Shown: positions 1-9,296, numbered from the stretch's first letter. The stretch is DNA of 23,605 nucleotides from Intrasporangium_A sp039812505 (GCF_039812505.1 NZ_JBDIAQ010000050.1:1-23605); one strand, 5' to 3'. Made by a program: numbers and translations. Notes: generated from the sequence alone by a model not told the origin.

Positions 1-2
1 AC

Positions 3-1865
3 ATCAACACCCCTCAAGTGGATGACGACGAGGTGCTGCTGCTCCGCGTCGAGGGGACATCACCCCTCTCCATGGAGACCGACTTGCACGCCGTCCGGGA
101 GGAGTCGTTACGTGCGGCCCTGTCCCGCAACGTCGATCCCGCGCCTTCATCTGTGCTCGACGTGGAGCTTGATCCCTTCACCCGCAACCGGGTGTCCTTC
201 ACGGGTCTACGCTGCCGGGTGCTCGGTACGTTCTACGAGGACGACGTTGACGGGCGCAAGGTGCTTGAATTCGGGGCTGACGTCGACAACTTCTATGCCA
301 CGTCGACGTATCGCGTGCTCAAGCCCGTCGGCGAGGGCCTGTCGACCGTTGCTTCTTACCTCAAGCCGACGGGCCGCGAACAGGAGCGGGTCCGGATCGG
401 CGCCGTTCGGTATTCCGCGACGCGACGTCGTGCCAAGACCTCCAACCAGGCAGACGCGGCAGTGGAAGTCAACATCCACGACTTTATCGGCAACAAGACG
501 GCTTTGCTCGGCATGACGCGCATGGGTAAGTCGAACACGGCGAAGACTATCATCGCCCGCACCTTCGTGATATCCGAACGTCAACGAAGAGAGCACGAGG
601 AAGGCGGGCAAGGGAAGGGCCCGATCGGGCAGTTGATCTTCGATCCGCAGGGTGAGTATGCCAACGCCAACACACAGGACGGCACACACATCGCGGCGAT
701 CGGCGCAAGACACGTCAGCATCTACAAGTTCGGCGCGGACGGTTCTCAGGCGCACGTGAAGCCGTTGAACATCAACTTCTACTCCGAGAATCAGATCGAT
801 GCCGTTCAGGGCCTCATTTCTGAAGCGCTCGGTGGCGACGGTTCTGGATACATCAAGGATTTCGCTGGAACCTCCTACGCTGACGTGCCTGGTGACCGAT
901 CAGCGAGCACGCATGCCCAGAGAGCGCGGATGGTGCTCTATGGCGCGCTGATGCGGGCTGGTTTCGATGTCCCGAGCAACTTCCGTGTAAGAACCAACGT
1001 GAAGAGCGCTCTTCAGGCAGAGATTATATCGAAGCTCCGTCGAAGGCCATTCACGCAGGCGGGCCAGACTGCGAACTTCGTAACGATCGGTGGTGATGAC
1101 CTGGAAGCGGTTGTCGACACGATCATCGAGTTGCGGAGCGGGGGCAGCCAGGACGCCGCGGACTTCACCAAGGACGTGCGGTGGAAGAGCGTCGAGCCCA
1201 TTTTCACCACGCAGAGTGGTGGCCGTAGGGTTCGAGGCTGGCGTAACCTCAACCCGCTACGCCCTTTCCACAGCCCGCTCACCCAGAAGGACCCGGCACT
1301 CGAGATCTACGACGAGCTCGTCGACGGTCGCATCGTCATTGTCGACCTGCATGTCGGCGCCGAGGCCGTCACGAAGGCCCTCAGCGAGGACATTACTCGT
1401 CGCCTCCTCGCCAAGCAGACCGAGGTGTTCACCTCCGGCAAGGAGCCGCCGCGTATCCAGGTCATGCTCGAAGAGGCGCACAACCTCTTCGCTTCCGAGC
1501 GGTACAAGGACGACCTCGACGTCTGGGTCAAGCTCGCAAAGGAGGCGAGCAAGCTCAACCTCGGCATGACTTACGCCACCCAGGAAGTGTCGGGTGTCGC
1601 GCACCAGGTCAAGGCGAACACCGCTAACTGGGTGGTCGCTCACCTGAACAACACTACTGAGGTCAACGAACTCGCCAAGTTCTATGACTTCCGATCGTTC
1701 AAGGATGCGATCATCGCCGCCGAGGATCGGGGCTACGTACGGCTCAAGACCCTTTCGTCGCCCTACATCGTGCCGGTCCAGATCGACCGCTATGATGTCG
1801 AGCTTGTCAACCAGGCGCGTGCCTCCGCGGGTGACCCGCCGCTCGCTCCGTCGGAGTCGTCCTGA
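3..1865 (+). CDS. HerA-like DUF87 DNA translocase ATPase (5' end outside window)
   Basis: Predicted hexameric DNA-pumping ATPase of the HerA/FtsK superfamily, which normally drives a partner nuclease such as NurA. Numbering from the GTG at 18, the Walker A motif is G165-MTRM-GKS172. A Walker B-like segment follows near residues 480-489 (VMLEEAHN, with Glu-Glu where many relatives have Asp-Glu). After it comes a HerA-typical sensor region (YATQ, then HQVKANTANWVVAHLNN). The roughly 150 residues before Walker A fit a HAS-barrel-type N-terminus. The frame stays open to the left edge and no Shine-Dalgarno precedes the GTG at 18, so the gene probably starts upstream; a start at 18 (615 aa) is the alternative. 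The stop overlaps the next start by one base (TGATG), implying coupled translation. GC is clearly lower than in the genes right of 4236. The family call is firm; the biological role (repair or defence) is inferred. Confidence 0.88.
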   Translation: MNTPQVDDDEVLLLRVEGTSPLSMETDLHAVREESLRAALSRNVDPAPSSVLDVELDPFTRNRVSFTGLRCRVLGTFYEDDVDGRKVLEFGADVDNFYATSTYRVLKPVGEGLSTVASYLKPTGREQERVRIGAVRYSATRRRAKTSNQADAAVEVNIHDFIGNKTALLGMTRMGKSNTAKTIIARTFVISERQRREHEEGGQGKGPIGQLIFDPQGEYANANTQDGTHIAAIGARHVSIYKFGADGSQAHVKPLNINFYSENQIDAVQGLISEALGGDGSGYIKDFAGTSYADVPGDRSASTHAQRARMVLYGALMRAGFDVPSNFRVRTNVKSALQAEIISKLRRRPFTQAGQTANFVTIGGDDLEAVVDTIIELRSGGSQDAADFTKDVRWKSVEPIFTTQSGGRRVRGWRNLNPLRPFHSPLTQKDPALEIYDELVDGRIVIVDLHVGAEAVTKALSEDITRRLLAKQTEVFTSGKEPPRIQVMLEEAHNLFASERYKDDLDVWVKLAKEASKLNLGMTYATQEVSGVAHQVKANTANWVVAHLNNTTEVNELAKFYDFRSFKDAIIAAEDRGYVRLKTLSSPYIVPVQIDRYDVELVNQARASAGDPPLAPSESS

Positions 1866-3232
1866 TGCCCTACGAAACCATCTCAGGTTCCTACGAGATT
1901 GCCTCGCGGTTGGCTCACTCGACTGCGGCCGTCCGGGCACTCGCCGATTCGCGAACGTTCCACGTCCCGGCCGAGGCACTGCGAGACGCCGAAGACCTCC
2001 GAAGGAAGGTGCGACGCCGCGCCGACTTCGTGTTTCCGGACAAGGACGTCCGGCTCATGGCTGCTCTCGCTATCGACGGCTCCTACGTCGTCGAGCGCAT
2101 CCGCGACGGGCTGCCGTCTGTCCTGTACGGGTTCGCACAGACGGCGGCTGCTTTTGTTGACCTAACCATCATGGAGACCCAACGTGCCGAGCGGTTCGTC
2201 GATCCGTATGAGATCGAACGCGCCATGAACACGGCTCTCGTGACTCTTGACCTACCTGTAGCGGGTGCGTACACGCGAGAGGGAGTGGATATCACGACCT
2301 CATGGCGCGAGTCGATCGATCATTTGTTCCGGACAAAGAAGATCGAGGTCAACCGACTCGACCAGTCACTGCTGGATCTGCTTTTCCGTATACATGGGCG
2401 GCCAGGCTCGCCGGCGAAAACAGTTCCCGTCAACTGTCCGACGCCCGACTGCAACAAGGACGTGCCCGTACCTCCCGTCGGGCGTAACTGTGGAGCCTGT
2501 GACGTGTGGCTGTTTCCGACGGACGCACTCCGGATTCACGAGGAGGTAGGCGAGGAGGGGACCAATCAGTCAGCGCTTGGACGCCTTATGTCCGTGGTCG
2601 AGCTCTTGGTACTGGTCGGGCTCGCGACACTCCTGTGGGAGCAGTCGCGCCATGAACTCCTATCGGCTACACTCTTCATCGTCGATGGACCTCTGGCGGT
2701 TTACGGGCCGCCTGCGAAACTGCGAGGGCGCGCGCTCGAGTACTTCCAGTCCATGGGCGCGGAAACTCCCGGCCTAGCGCCGTACGTCTGTGGACTTGAG
2801 AAGACCGGTGCCATGGTCGATTTCGCGCGACAGCTGGCGCGACATGACGTGTTGGAGCCTGGTCAGCTCATGGTTTGTGACGAAGAGGTTCTCAGCAGGG
2901 TAACCAATGCGAGCAACGCCCGAGCGTACGGCAAGGAGACCTACTGGGGTCGAAAGTTCATTTATCGTGCGCTCGACGGACGGGTCGTGGTGCCTACCGT
3001 CATGCCCGAATCGGGGGCTCCTTACGATTCCAACGGCGGTAAGCCCGATCCGAAGGACTACCCAACGCTTCCGGCAATTCTGGACGTCATCGATCGCACC
3101 GGCTCGTCGATGTACGTCGACGGGATCATCCCCGTCGCGGTCGCCCATGGTAAGGCTGCGTTTCCGATCGGCGTTGGCACCGATGTGCTTCGGCTTGTCG
3201 CGGCCCACCGTTTGGGCATCAAGCAGCCCTAG
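1865..3232 (+). CDS. NurA-domain nuclease with inserted zinc knuckle
   Basis: A 455-aa protein of the NurA family, nucleases that work with HerA translocases in end resection or phage defence. NurA hallmarks are the AIDGSYV motif (D71, S73), IVDGPLAVYG (D274) and the C-terminal blocks YGKETYWGRKFIYRALDGRVVVPTV and AHGKAAFPIG. The acidic residues are expected metal ligands. Between the two Asp motifs lies C191-x4-C196-x12-C209-x2-C212, followed by LFPTDALRIHEE: a zinc-ribbon-like insertion absent from the compact archaeal NurA proteins I know. It follows the HerA gene with a one-base stop/start overlap, so the two are very likely one transcript and one complex. The stop codon overlaps that of the convergent methylase gene. 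The family call is strong; the zinc role and substrate are inferred. Confidence 0.85.
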   Translation: MPYETISGSYEIASRLAHSTAAVRALADSRTFHVPAEALRDAEDLRRKVRRRADFVFPDKDVRLMAALAIDGSYVVERIRDGLPSVLYGFAQTAAAFVDLTIMETQRAERFVDPYEIERAMNTALVTLDLPVAGAYTREGVDITTSWRESIDHLFRTKKIEVNRLDQSLLDLLFRIHGRPGSPAKTVPVNCPTPDCNKDVPVPPVGRNCGACDVWLFPTDALRIHEEVGEEGTNQSALGRLMSVVELLVLVGLATLLWEQSRHELLSATLFIVDGPLAVYGPPAKLRGRALEYFQSMGAETPGLAPYVCGLEKTGAMVDFARQLARHDVLEPGQLMVCDEEVLSRVTNASNARAYGKETYWGRKFIYRALDGRVVVPTVMPESGAPYDSNGGKPDPKDYPTLPAILDVIDRTGSSMYVDGIIPVAVAHGKAAFPIGVGTDVLRLVAAHRLGIKQP

Positions 3233-4095
3233 TGCTGCTGCTCGAGCGCCTTTGCTGCCGTGTCGGAAAGGATCATCAACTCGCGCGCCATCTCGCGGCG
3301 ATGAGCTGAGTAGTGCAAGTCAAATTCAAGGATCATGCGATCTGCGTACATGGCTTCGATATCCTGTGCCATGTCATAGGTCAGTACCCAGTTCGTTTCC
3401 GCACGTTCGTTTAGGAAAGTCGCCAGTCTTACGTGCTGATCGTCATTGAATGAGTTGAGGTAGAGAAGGCTGCCCTTCGCGTAGTAGGGCGGGTCGACGT
3501 ACGCGAAGACGTTCGGCTTCGGCAGCCAATGGCGTAGCCGCGCAACACCGTCCTGGTGAGTCACGGACACCTTGGAGCGGTGCTCGGCCAGGGTCTCGAT
3601 CCTTGCCCGTAGCGTCTGACGATTGAAGCGAGCATCCATCTTGTAGGCCCCGGATTGGCTCAATCCCCCAATGATACCGCCTCGCAGAACACCGGAACGG
3701 TTCGTCCGATTGAGGTAGAAGGTGGCGAAGCCGAGGTCGAGCGTGTCGATGGTTGGGTCCTCCCGCGCCCGGTATACCTCGCGTTGGCGCTTCCACTCGT
3801 CGACGGTGAGGGGTGTCGTCTCCAATCGCTGGAGGAACGCGTCCGTCTCGTTGAGCATCGAGATCCACATGGAGTAGATCGACTTGTCCAAGTCATTGAT
3901 GACGACCCGGCTGACCGCGTCTCGATACAGGAGATCGAGCCCCGCGCCTGCACCACCGGCGTAGGGCTCGACGTAGGTCGGCCTGTCCAGCCCGAGTGCG
4001 GCGATGGCGGACTCGAAGAACCCGGCGAGAGATGCCTTTCCACCCGGGTAGCGAAGCGGGCTCGGACTTGAGCGTCTGCGTGCGACGACACCCAT
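3229..4095 (-). CDS. D12-class (Dam-like) N6-adenine DNA methyltransferase
   Basis: A 288-aa enzyme that transfers methyl from S-adenosylmethionine to adenine N6 in DNA. It shows the Dam/D12 order of motifs: LRYPGGK (residues 14-20), the AdoMet-binding EPYAGGAGAG (43-52), VINDLD, the FYLNRTNRSG and RFN blocks typical of the family, and the catalytic D201-PPY-204. The length matches E. coli Dam (278 aa). The ATG at 4095 is chosen because GAGGTGAGG lies 6 bases upstream and the first motif begins at residue 14; an in-frame extension to 4236 adds 47 residues without family motifs. No specificity subunit or cognate restriction enzyme is visible. The gene lies tail-to-tail with the NurA gene, both stops sharing CTAG. 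Its target sequence cannot be read from the protein. It may protect host DNA from the HerA-NurA pair, or be an orphan methylase. Confidence 0.88.
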   Translation of the reverse strand: MGVVARRRSSPSPLRYPGGKASLAGFFESAIAALGLDRPTYVEPYAGGAGAGLDLLYRDAVSRVVINDLDKSIYSMWISMLNETDAFLQRLETTPLTVDEWKRQREVYRAREDPTIDTLDLGFATFYLNRTNRSGVLRGGIIGGLSQSGAYKMDARFNRQTLRARIETLAEHRSKVSVTHQDGVARLRHWLPKPNVFAYVDPPYYAKGSLLYLNSFNDDQHVRLATFLNERAETNWVLTYDMAQDIEAMYADRMILEFDLHYSAHRREMARELMILSDTAAKALEQQH

Positions 4096-4235
4096 CACGC
4101 GCCTCACCTCTTCCGTCGCCGTGCCCAAGACGTGCTGCCACACCCTATCCAGTAGCCCCGACGGTCCGTATTCGATCCACCGCTCGGCGGACCACGGCGG
4201 CCGGCAGTGTCGGCACCGGGTGGCAGGCTGGAGCA
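4096..4235. promoter_or_regulatory. Divergent intergenic region, methylase gene / lhr
   Basis: This 140-bp region must carry the start signals of both divergent genes. On the minus strand a TAGGGT hexamer (4147 to 4142) fits the actinobacterial TANNNT -10 pattern, but no convincing -35 precedes it. On the plus strand I see no clear promoter. It also marks the transition from lower-GC DNA to the very GC-rich chromosome-like part. Confidence 0.3.
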
Positions 4236-7200
4236 ATGGGTGAGGTCCTGAGCCGGTTCTCCGAGGCCACGCAGGCGTGGTTCCGGGGCAGCTTCCCCGC
4301 GCCCACGCCCGCCCAGGCCGGGGCCTGGGAGGCGATCTCCACGGGCCGGCACTGTCTCGTGGTCGCGCCGACCGGCTCGGGCAAGACTTTGGCGGCCTTC
4401 CTGTGGGCCATCGACCGGATGGCGCGCGAGCCGGTGCCCGACGACCGGACGGCGCGGTGCCGGGTGCTCTACATCTCGCCGATGAAGGCGCTCGGGGTCG
4501 ACGTCGAGCGCAACCTGCGCGGCCCGCTCGTCGGCATCGGCCACGCCGCGACCCGGCTCGGGCTGCCGGTCCCGGACATCGCCGTGGCGGTGCGCTCCGG
4601 GGACACGCCTGCCACCGAGCGCCGGGCCTTTGCGCGGGCGCCCAGCGACATCCTCATCACCACGCCGGAGTCGCTCTTCCTCATGCTCACCTCGTCGGTC
4701 CGCGAGGCCCTCCGCGGGGTCGAGACCGTCATCGTCGACGAGATCCACGCCGTGGCCGCCACCAAGCGCGGGGCGCACCTTGCACTCTCGCTCGAACGGC
4801 TCGATGCCCTGCTGCGCCAGCCCGCCCAGCGGGTCGGCCTGTCGGCGACGGTCCGGCCGGTCGAGGAGGTCGCCCGTTTCCTCGCCGGTGGGCGGCCGGT
4901 CGAGATCGTCCAGCCGGAGTCGCTCAAGGCCTGGGACCTGCGCGTCGTCGTGCCCGTCCCCGACCTGGCCGAGCTCGGCTCGGCGGTGGTGGAGATCGAG
5001 CCCGGGATGCCCGACCTGTCGGGGCCGGCCACCGGTCCGCTACCTCGGGCGAGCATCTGGCCGCACGTCGAGGAGCGCATCGTCGACCTGGTCGCGGCGC
5101 ACCGCTCCACGCTGGTGTTCGCCAACTCCCGCCGTCTCGCCGAGCGGCTGACCGCCCGGCTCAACGAGATCTGGGACCAGCGCCAGCAGGAGTATGCCGC
5201 CCAGCCGGCGGGCGCGGGAGGCGACCTCCGCACGGGGCGGGCTGAGCGGCATACCGTATCGGGGCCACCGGCGCAGGTCATGGCGCAGTCGGGAGCCAGC
5301 CGCGGCGCGCCGGGCGTGCTCGCCCGGGCTCACCACGGGTCGGTCAGCAAGGAGGCGCGGGCCGCGATCGAGGACGACCTAAAGGCCGGCCGACTGCCCG
5401 CAGTGGTCGCGACGAGCAGCCTCGAGCTCGGCATCGACATGGGCGCGGTCGACCTGGTCATCCAGGTCGAGAGCCCGCCGTCGGTGGCCAGCGGCCTGCA
5501 GCGGGTCGGCCGGGCAGGCCACCAGGTCGGCGCGGTAAGCCGGGGCGTGCTGTTCCCGAAGTTTCGCGGCGACCTGGTGCAGACGGCGGTGGTCGTGGAG
5601 CGGATGCGGGCCGGCGGCATCGAGGCATTGCACGTGCCGGCCAACCCGCTCGACGTGCTGGCCCAGCAGGTGGTGGCCATGTGCGCGCTCGACGAGTGGA
5701 CCGTCGAGGGGATCGAGACACTCGTGCGGCGGTCGGCGAGCTTCGCCGGCCTGCCGCGGTCCGTGCTCGAGGCCACCCTCGACATGCTCGCTGGCCGGTA
5801 CCCGAGCGACGAGTTCGCCGAGCTGCGCCCGCGCATCGTCTGGGACCGGATCGCCGGCACCGTCACCGGGCGTCGCGGGGCGCAGCGGCTCGCGGTGACC
5901 AGTGGCGGCACGATCCCCGACCGGGGCCTGTACGCCGTCTTCCTCGCCTCGGGGGAGGGACCGGGTCGCCGGGTCGGCGAGCTCGACGAGGAGATGGTCT
6001 ACGAGTCGCGGGTCGGCGACGTCTTCACCCTCGGCACCTCGAGCTGGCGGATCGAGGACATCACCCACGACCGGGTCCTCGTCACCCCGGCACCGGGTCA
6101 GCCGGGGCGGCTGCCGTTCTGGAAGGGCGACGCCGCGGGGCGGCCGGCCGAGCTCGGCCGCGCGGTGGGCGAGTTCGTGCGTGAGGTCGCCGGTCTCGGG
6201 GGCGAGGCAGCACGCGAGCGCGTCGCGACTGCGGGCCTGGACGAGTGGGCGGCCGACAACCTGCTCGCCTACCTCGCCGAGCAGCGCACCGCGACCCGGC
6301 ACGTTCCGGACGACCGGACGATCGTCGTCGAGCGGTTCCGCGACGAGATCGGCGACTGGCGGGTCGCGGTGCTCTCGCCGTTCGGCAGCCAGGTGCACGC
6401 CCCGTGGGCGTTGTGCGTCGCGGCGCGGATGCGCGAGCGGTTCGGCGTCGACGTGCAGGCGATGCACGGCGACGACGGCATCGTCTTCCGGCTGCCCGAC
6501 CTCGAGCTCGACGACGACGTGCTCTCGGACGACGCTGACGGGGGCGTCGGGGGGCGCCGACGGTCCGCGACGGCGGTCGGTCGCCAGCTCGTCGAGCTGG
6601 TCACCCTCGACCCGGAGGACGTCCAGGAGCTCGTCACGGCCGAGATCGGCGGATCGGCTTTGTTCGCAGCGCGGTTCCGCGAGTGCGCGGCCCGGTCCCT
6701 GCTCCTGCCGCGCCGCCGGCCCGACCGCCGCCAGCCGCTCTGGCAACAGCGACAGCGTGCGGCGCAGCTGCTGCAGGTGGCCAGCCAGTACCCGTCGTTC
6801 CCGATCGTCCTCGAGACCGTCCGCGAGTGCCTCCAGAACGTCTTCGACGTGCCGGGCCTGGTTGCGCTCATGGGCGAGATCCGTTCTCGCGCAGTCACGG
6901 TCGTCGACGTCGAGTCGGCCGAGCCGAGCCCCTTCGCGAAGTCGCTCGTCTTCGGGTATGTCGCCCAGTACCTCTACGAGGGCGACTCGCCGCTCGCGGA
7001 GCGCCGGGCCGCTGCCCTGGCCCTCGACCCGTCCCTGCTGTCCGAGCTGCTCGGTCAGGGCGAGGCGCTCGCGCTGCGCGACCTGCTCGACCCGCAGGCG
7101 ATCGCCCGCACCGAGGCCGAGCTGCAGCGGCTCACGCGGGAGCGTGCCGCGCGTGACGACGAGGACCTCGCCGACCTGCTGCGGGTGCTCGGTCCCCTGG

Positions 7201-9296
7201 CGTCGACCGACGTCATCGCCAGGGTCGCGGACGGCTTCGAGACCGCCGCGGTGGGGGCGGCGCTGCGTTCGCTGGAGGCGGCCCGCCGCATCATCGCGGT
7301 GCGGGTCGCCGGTGAGGAGCGCTGGGCGGCGGTCGAGGACGCCGGGCGGCTGCGCGACGCGCTCGGCACCGCGCTGCCGGTCGGCATCCCGTACGCCTTT
7401 CTCGAGCCGGTCACCGACCCGTTGGGCGACCTCGTCGCGCGGTTCGCCCGCACCCACGGGCCGTTCACCGCGATCACGGCCGCGCGGTGGTTGGGGGTCG
7501 GGCCGGCCGTGGTCCACGACGCCCTGCGCCGGCTCGTCTCCGTGGGGCGCGTCGTCGAGGGCGAGCTGCTCCCGGTCGAGAACGGCGGTGGCCGCGGGCC
7601 GGAGTTCTGCGACGCCGAGGTGCTGCGGCTGCTGCGCCGCCGTTCCCTGGCGGCGCTGCGGCACGAGGTCGAGCCGGTCACCCAGCGCGACCTGGCCCGC
7701 TTCCTGCCCCGGTGGCAGGGCGTCGGCGGCGGGCTGCGCGGCCGCGAGGGCCTGCTGCGCGCCGTCGAGCAGCTCACCGGCGCGGTGCTGCCGGCCAGCG
7801 CCCTCGAGACGCTCGTGCTGCCGGCCCGGGTCGCCGGCTATCACCCCGGCCTGCTCGACGAGCTGACCAGCGCGGGTGAGGTCAGCTGGCGCGGGCACGG
7901 CTCGCTGCCCGGCGACGACGGCTGGGTCAGCCTGCACCTGGCCGAGACGGCCCACCTGACCCTGCCGCCGCCCGACGACCGGGAGCCGACCGAGCCGGAG
8001 CGCGCGGTGCTCGCCCAGCTGTCCGGTGGCGGGGCCTGGTTCTTCCCGGCGCTGGCCGAGCGGCTCGGGCTGGACGACGGGCAGGTGCTCGAGGCGCTCT
8101 GGTCGCTCGTCTGGTCCGGGCACGTCACCGGCGACACGATCGCGCCGCTGCGCGCGCTGCTGGCCGGTGGCCGCACCGCCCACAAGCGGGTTCCCACCCC
8201 GCGCACCACCCGGTATGCCGCCGGACGCCGCTCGCTCGGCCGGTTCGGTTCGTTGCGGGCGGGCTGGGGCACCCCTGGTGGGTCGGGGGCGGTGGGTGCC
8301 GGTGGTGCCGGCGGTCCGGGGGGGCGGTCCGTCGAGGACGCGGCTGTCGAGGCTGCGGGAGACGTGGACGTCCAGGGCGCGCAGCGGCGGGCGCGGGCGG
8401 CGAGCCTGCGGGCCGGCCGGGACGCTGCGCGCTCGGTTCCCCCGACCGGGGTCGGACGGTGGTCGGCGCTGCCCGCATCCGAGACCGAGCCGACCCTGCG
8501 CGCCGTCACCGACGCCGAGCTGCTGCTCGACCGCTACGGCGTGCTGACCCGAGGCGCGGTCACGGCCGAGGAGGTGCCCGGCGGGTTCGCCGCGATATAC
8601 CGGGTGCTGGCCGCCGCCGAGGAGGCCGGCAAGGTCCGGCGGGGCTACTTCGTCGAGTCCCTGGGGGCGTCCCAGTTCGCGGTGCCGGGCGCCGTCGACC
8701 GGCTGCGGTCCCTGGCCCGGCTGCCGGACGACCCGCGGCCGGGCGCGGGTCCTGCCATCGACGCTGCGGCCGGCCCGACCGGTCCCCGGGCAGGGCCTCC
8801 CGTCGGGAGCGCTGTGGCGGACCTGGCCGACCCCTGGGCGGGGCGTGCGGTCGGCGCCGGGGTGGGCGGCATACGGGACGGGCCCGGCCCTGCGCTGGTG
8901 CTGGCCGCGCACGACCCCGCGAACCCGTACGGTGCGGCACTGCCCTGGCCCGAGCGCCCGACGGCCGACCCGGCCGACCCGGCCGACGAGGGGGGCCGGC
9001 GCAAGGGGCACCAGCCGGCGCGCAAGGCCGGGGCGCTGGTCGTGCTCGTCGACGGCGCGCTCGTCCTCTACGTCGAGCGGGGCGGGCGCACGATGCTCTG
9101 CTGGTCCGACGACCCGGCCGAGCTGCAGGCGGCGGCCGACGCGCTGGCGCTGTCGGTGCGCGAGGGCGCGCTGGGGCGGCTCACCGTCGAGAAGGCCGAC
9201 GGCACGCCGCTGTTGCGCTCGGACCACCCTCTCGTGCAGGCGCTTTCGCAGGCGGGCTTCCACATGACGCCGCGCGGGCTGCGGCTGCGTCGCTGA
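4236..9296 (+). CDS. lhr: Lhr-type ATP-dependent DNA helicase
   Basis: A 1686-aa superfamily 2 helicase, a 3'-5' DNA translocase/helicase linked to DNA damage responses in mycobacteria. Motifs: Walker A APTGSGKT (44-51), DEIH (168-171) followed by AVAATKRG, LSATV, the second RecA domain with SSLELGIDMG, and motif VI QRVGRAG (422-428). The Lhr-specific winged-helix/core region and the long C-terminal domain follow. It is longer than the roughly 1500-1550 aa usual for the family. Two Gly/Ala/Pro-rich low-complexity inserts, about residues 1339-1405 and 1496-1592, account for the excess. The ATG at 4236 starts just before the family N-terminus (RFSEATQAWFRGSF); an 80-residue in-frame extension overlaps the methylase gene and looks like shadow sequence. 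A GGAG lies only two bases upstream, a weak ribosome site. nei2 follows, an arrangement also known in mycobacteria. Confidence 0.95.
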   Translation: MGEVLSRFSEATQAWFRGSFPAPTPAQAGAWEAISTGRHCLVVAPTGSGKTLAAFLWAIDRMAREPVPDDRTARCRVLYISPMKALGVDVERNLRGPLVGIGHAATRLGLPVPDIAVAVRSGDTPATERRAFARAPSDILITTPESLFLMLTSSVREALRGVETVIVDEIHAVAATKRGAHLALSLERLDALLRQPAQRVGLSATVRPVEEVARFLAGGRPVEIVQPESLKAWDLRVVVPVPDLAELGSAVVEIEPGMPDLSGPATGPLPRASIWPHVEERIVDLVAAHRSTLVFANSRRLAERLTARLNEIWDQRQQEYAAQPAGAGGDLRTGRAERHTVSGPPAQVMAQSGASRGAPGVLARAHHGSVSKEARAAIEDDLKAGRLPAVVATSSLELGIDMGAVDLVIQVESPPSVASGLQRVGRAGHQVGAVSRGVLFPKFRGDLVQTAVVVERMRAGGIEALHVPANPLDVLAQQVVAMCALDEWTVEGIETLVRRSASFAGLPRSVLEATLDMLAGRYPSDEFAELRPRIVWDRIAGTVTGRRGAQRLAVTSGGTIPDRGLYAVFLASGEGPGRRVGELDEEMVYESRVGDVFTLGTSSWRIEDITHDRVLVTPAPGQPGRLPFWKGDAAGRPAELGRAVGEFVREVAGLGGEAARERVATAGLDEWAADNLLAYLAEQRTATRHVPDDRTIVVERFRDEIGDWRVAVLSPFGSQVHAPWALCVAARMRERFGVDVQAMHGDDGIVFRLPDLELDDDVLSDDADGGVGGRRRSATAVGRQLVELVTLDPEDVQELVTAEIGGSALFAARFRECAARSLLLPRRRPDRRQPLWQQRQRAAQLLQVASQYPSFPIVLETVRECLQNVFDVPGLVALMGEIRSRAVTVVDVESAEPSPFAKSLVFGYVAQYLYEGDSPLAERRAAALALDPSLLSELLGQGEALALRDLLDPQAIARTEAELQRLTRERAARDDEDLADLLRVLGPLASTDVIARVADGFETAAVGAALRSLEAARRIIAVRVAGEERWAAVEDAGRLRDALGTALPVGIPYAFLEPVTDPLGDLVARFARTHGPFTAITAARWLGVGPAVVHDALRRLVSVGRVVEGELLPVENGGGRGPEFCDAEVLRLLRRRSLAALRHEVEPVTQRDLARFLPRWQGVGGGLRGREGLLRAVEQLTGAVLPASALETLVLPARVAGYHPGLLDELTSAGEVSWRGHGSLPGDDGWVSLHLAETAHLTLPPPDDREPTEPERAVLAQLSGGGAWFFPALAERLGLDDGQVLEALWSLVWSGHVTGDTIAPLRALLAGGRTAHKRVPTPRTTRYAAGRRSLGRFGSLRAGWGTPGGSGAVGAGGAGGPGGRSVEDAAVEAAGDVDVQGAQRRARAASLRAGRDAARSVPPTGVGRWSALPASETEPTLRAVTDAELLLDRYGVLTRGAVTAEEVPGGFAAIYRVLAAAEEAGKVRRGYFVESLGASQFAVPGAVDRLRSLARLPDDPRPGAGPAIDAAAGPTGPRAGPPVGSAVADLADPWAGRAVGAGVGGIRDGPGPALVLAAHDPANPYGAALPWPERPTADPADPADEGGRRKGHQPARKAGALVVLVDGALVLYVERGGRTMLCWSDDPAELQAAADALALSVREGALGRLTVEKADGTPLLRSDHPLVQALSQAGFHMTPRGLRLRR

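Noticed and set aside
4096..4236. 47-residue N-terminal extension of the methylase
   Set aside because: It lacks family motifs, bypasses a good ribosome site before the ATG at 4095 and would overlap the lhr start.
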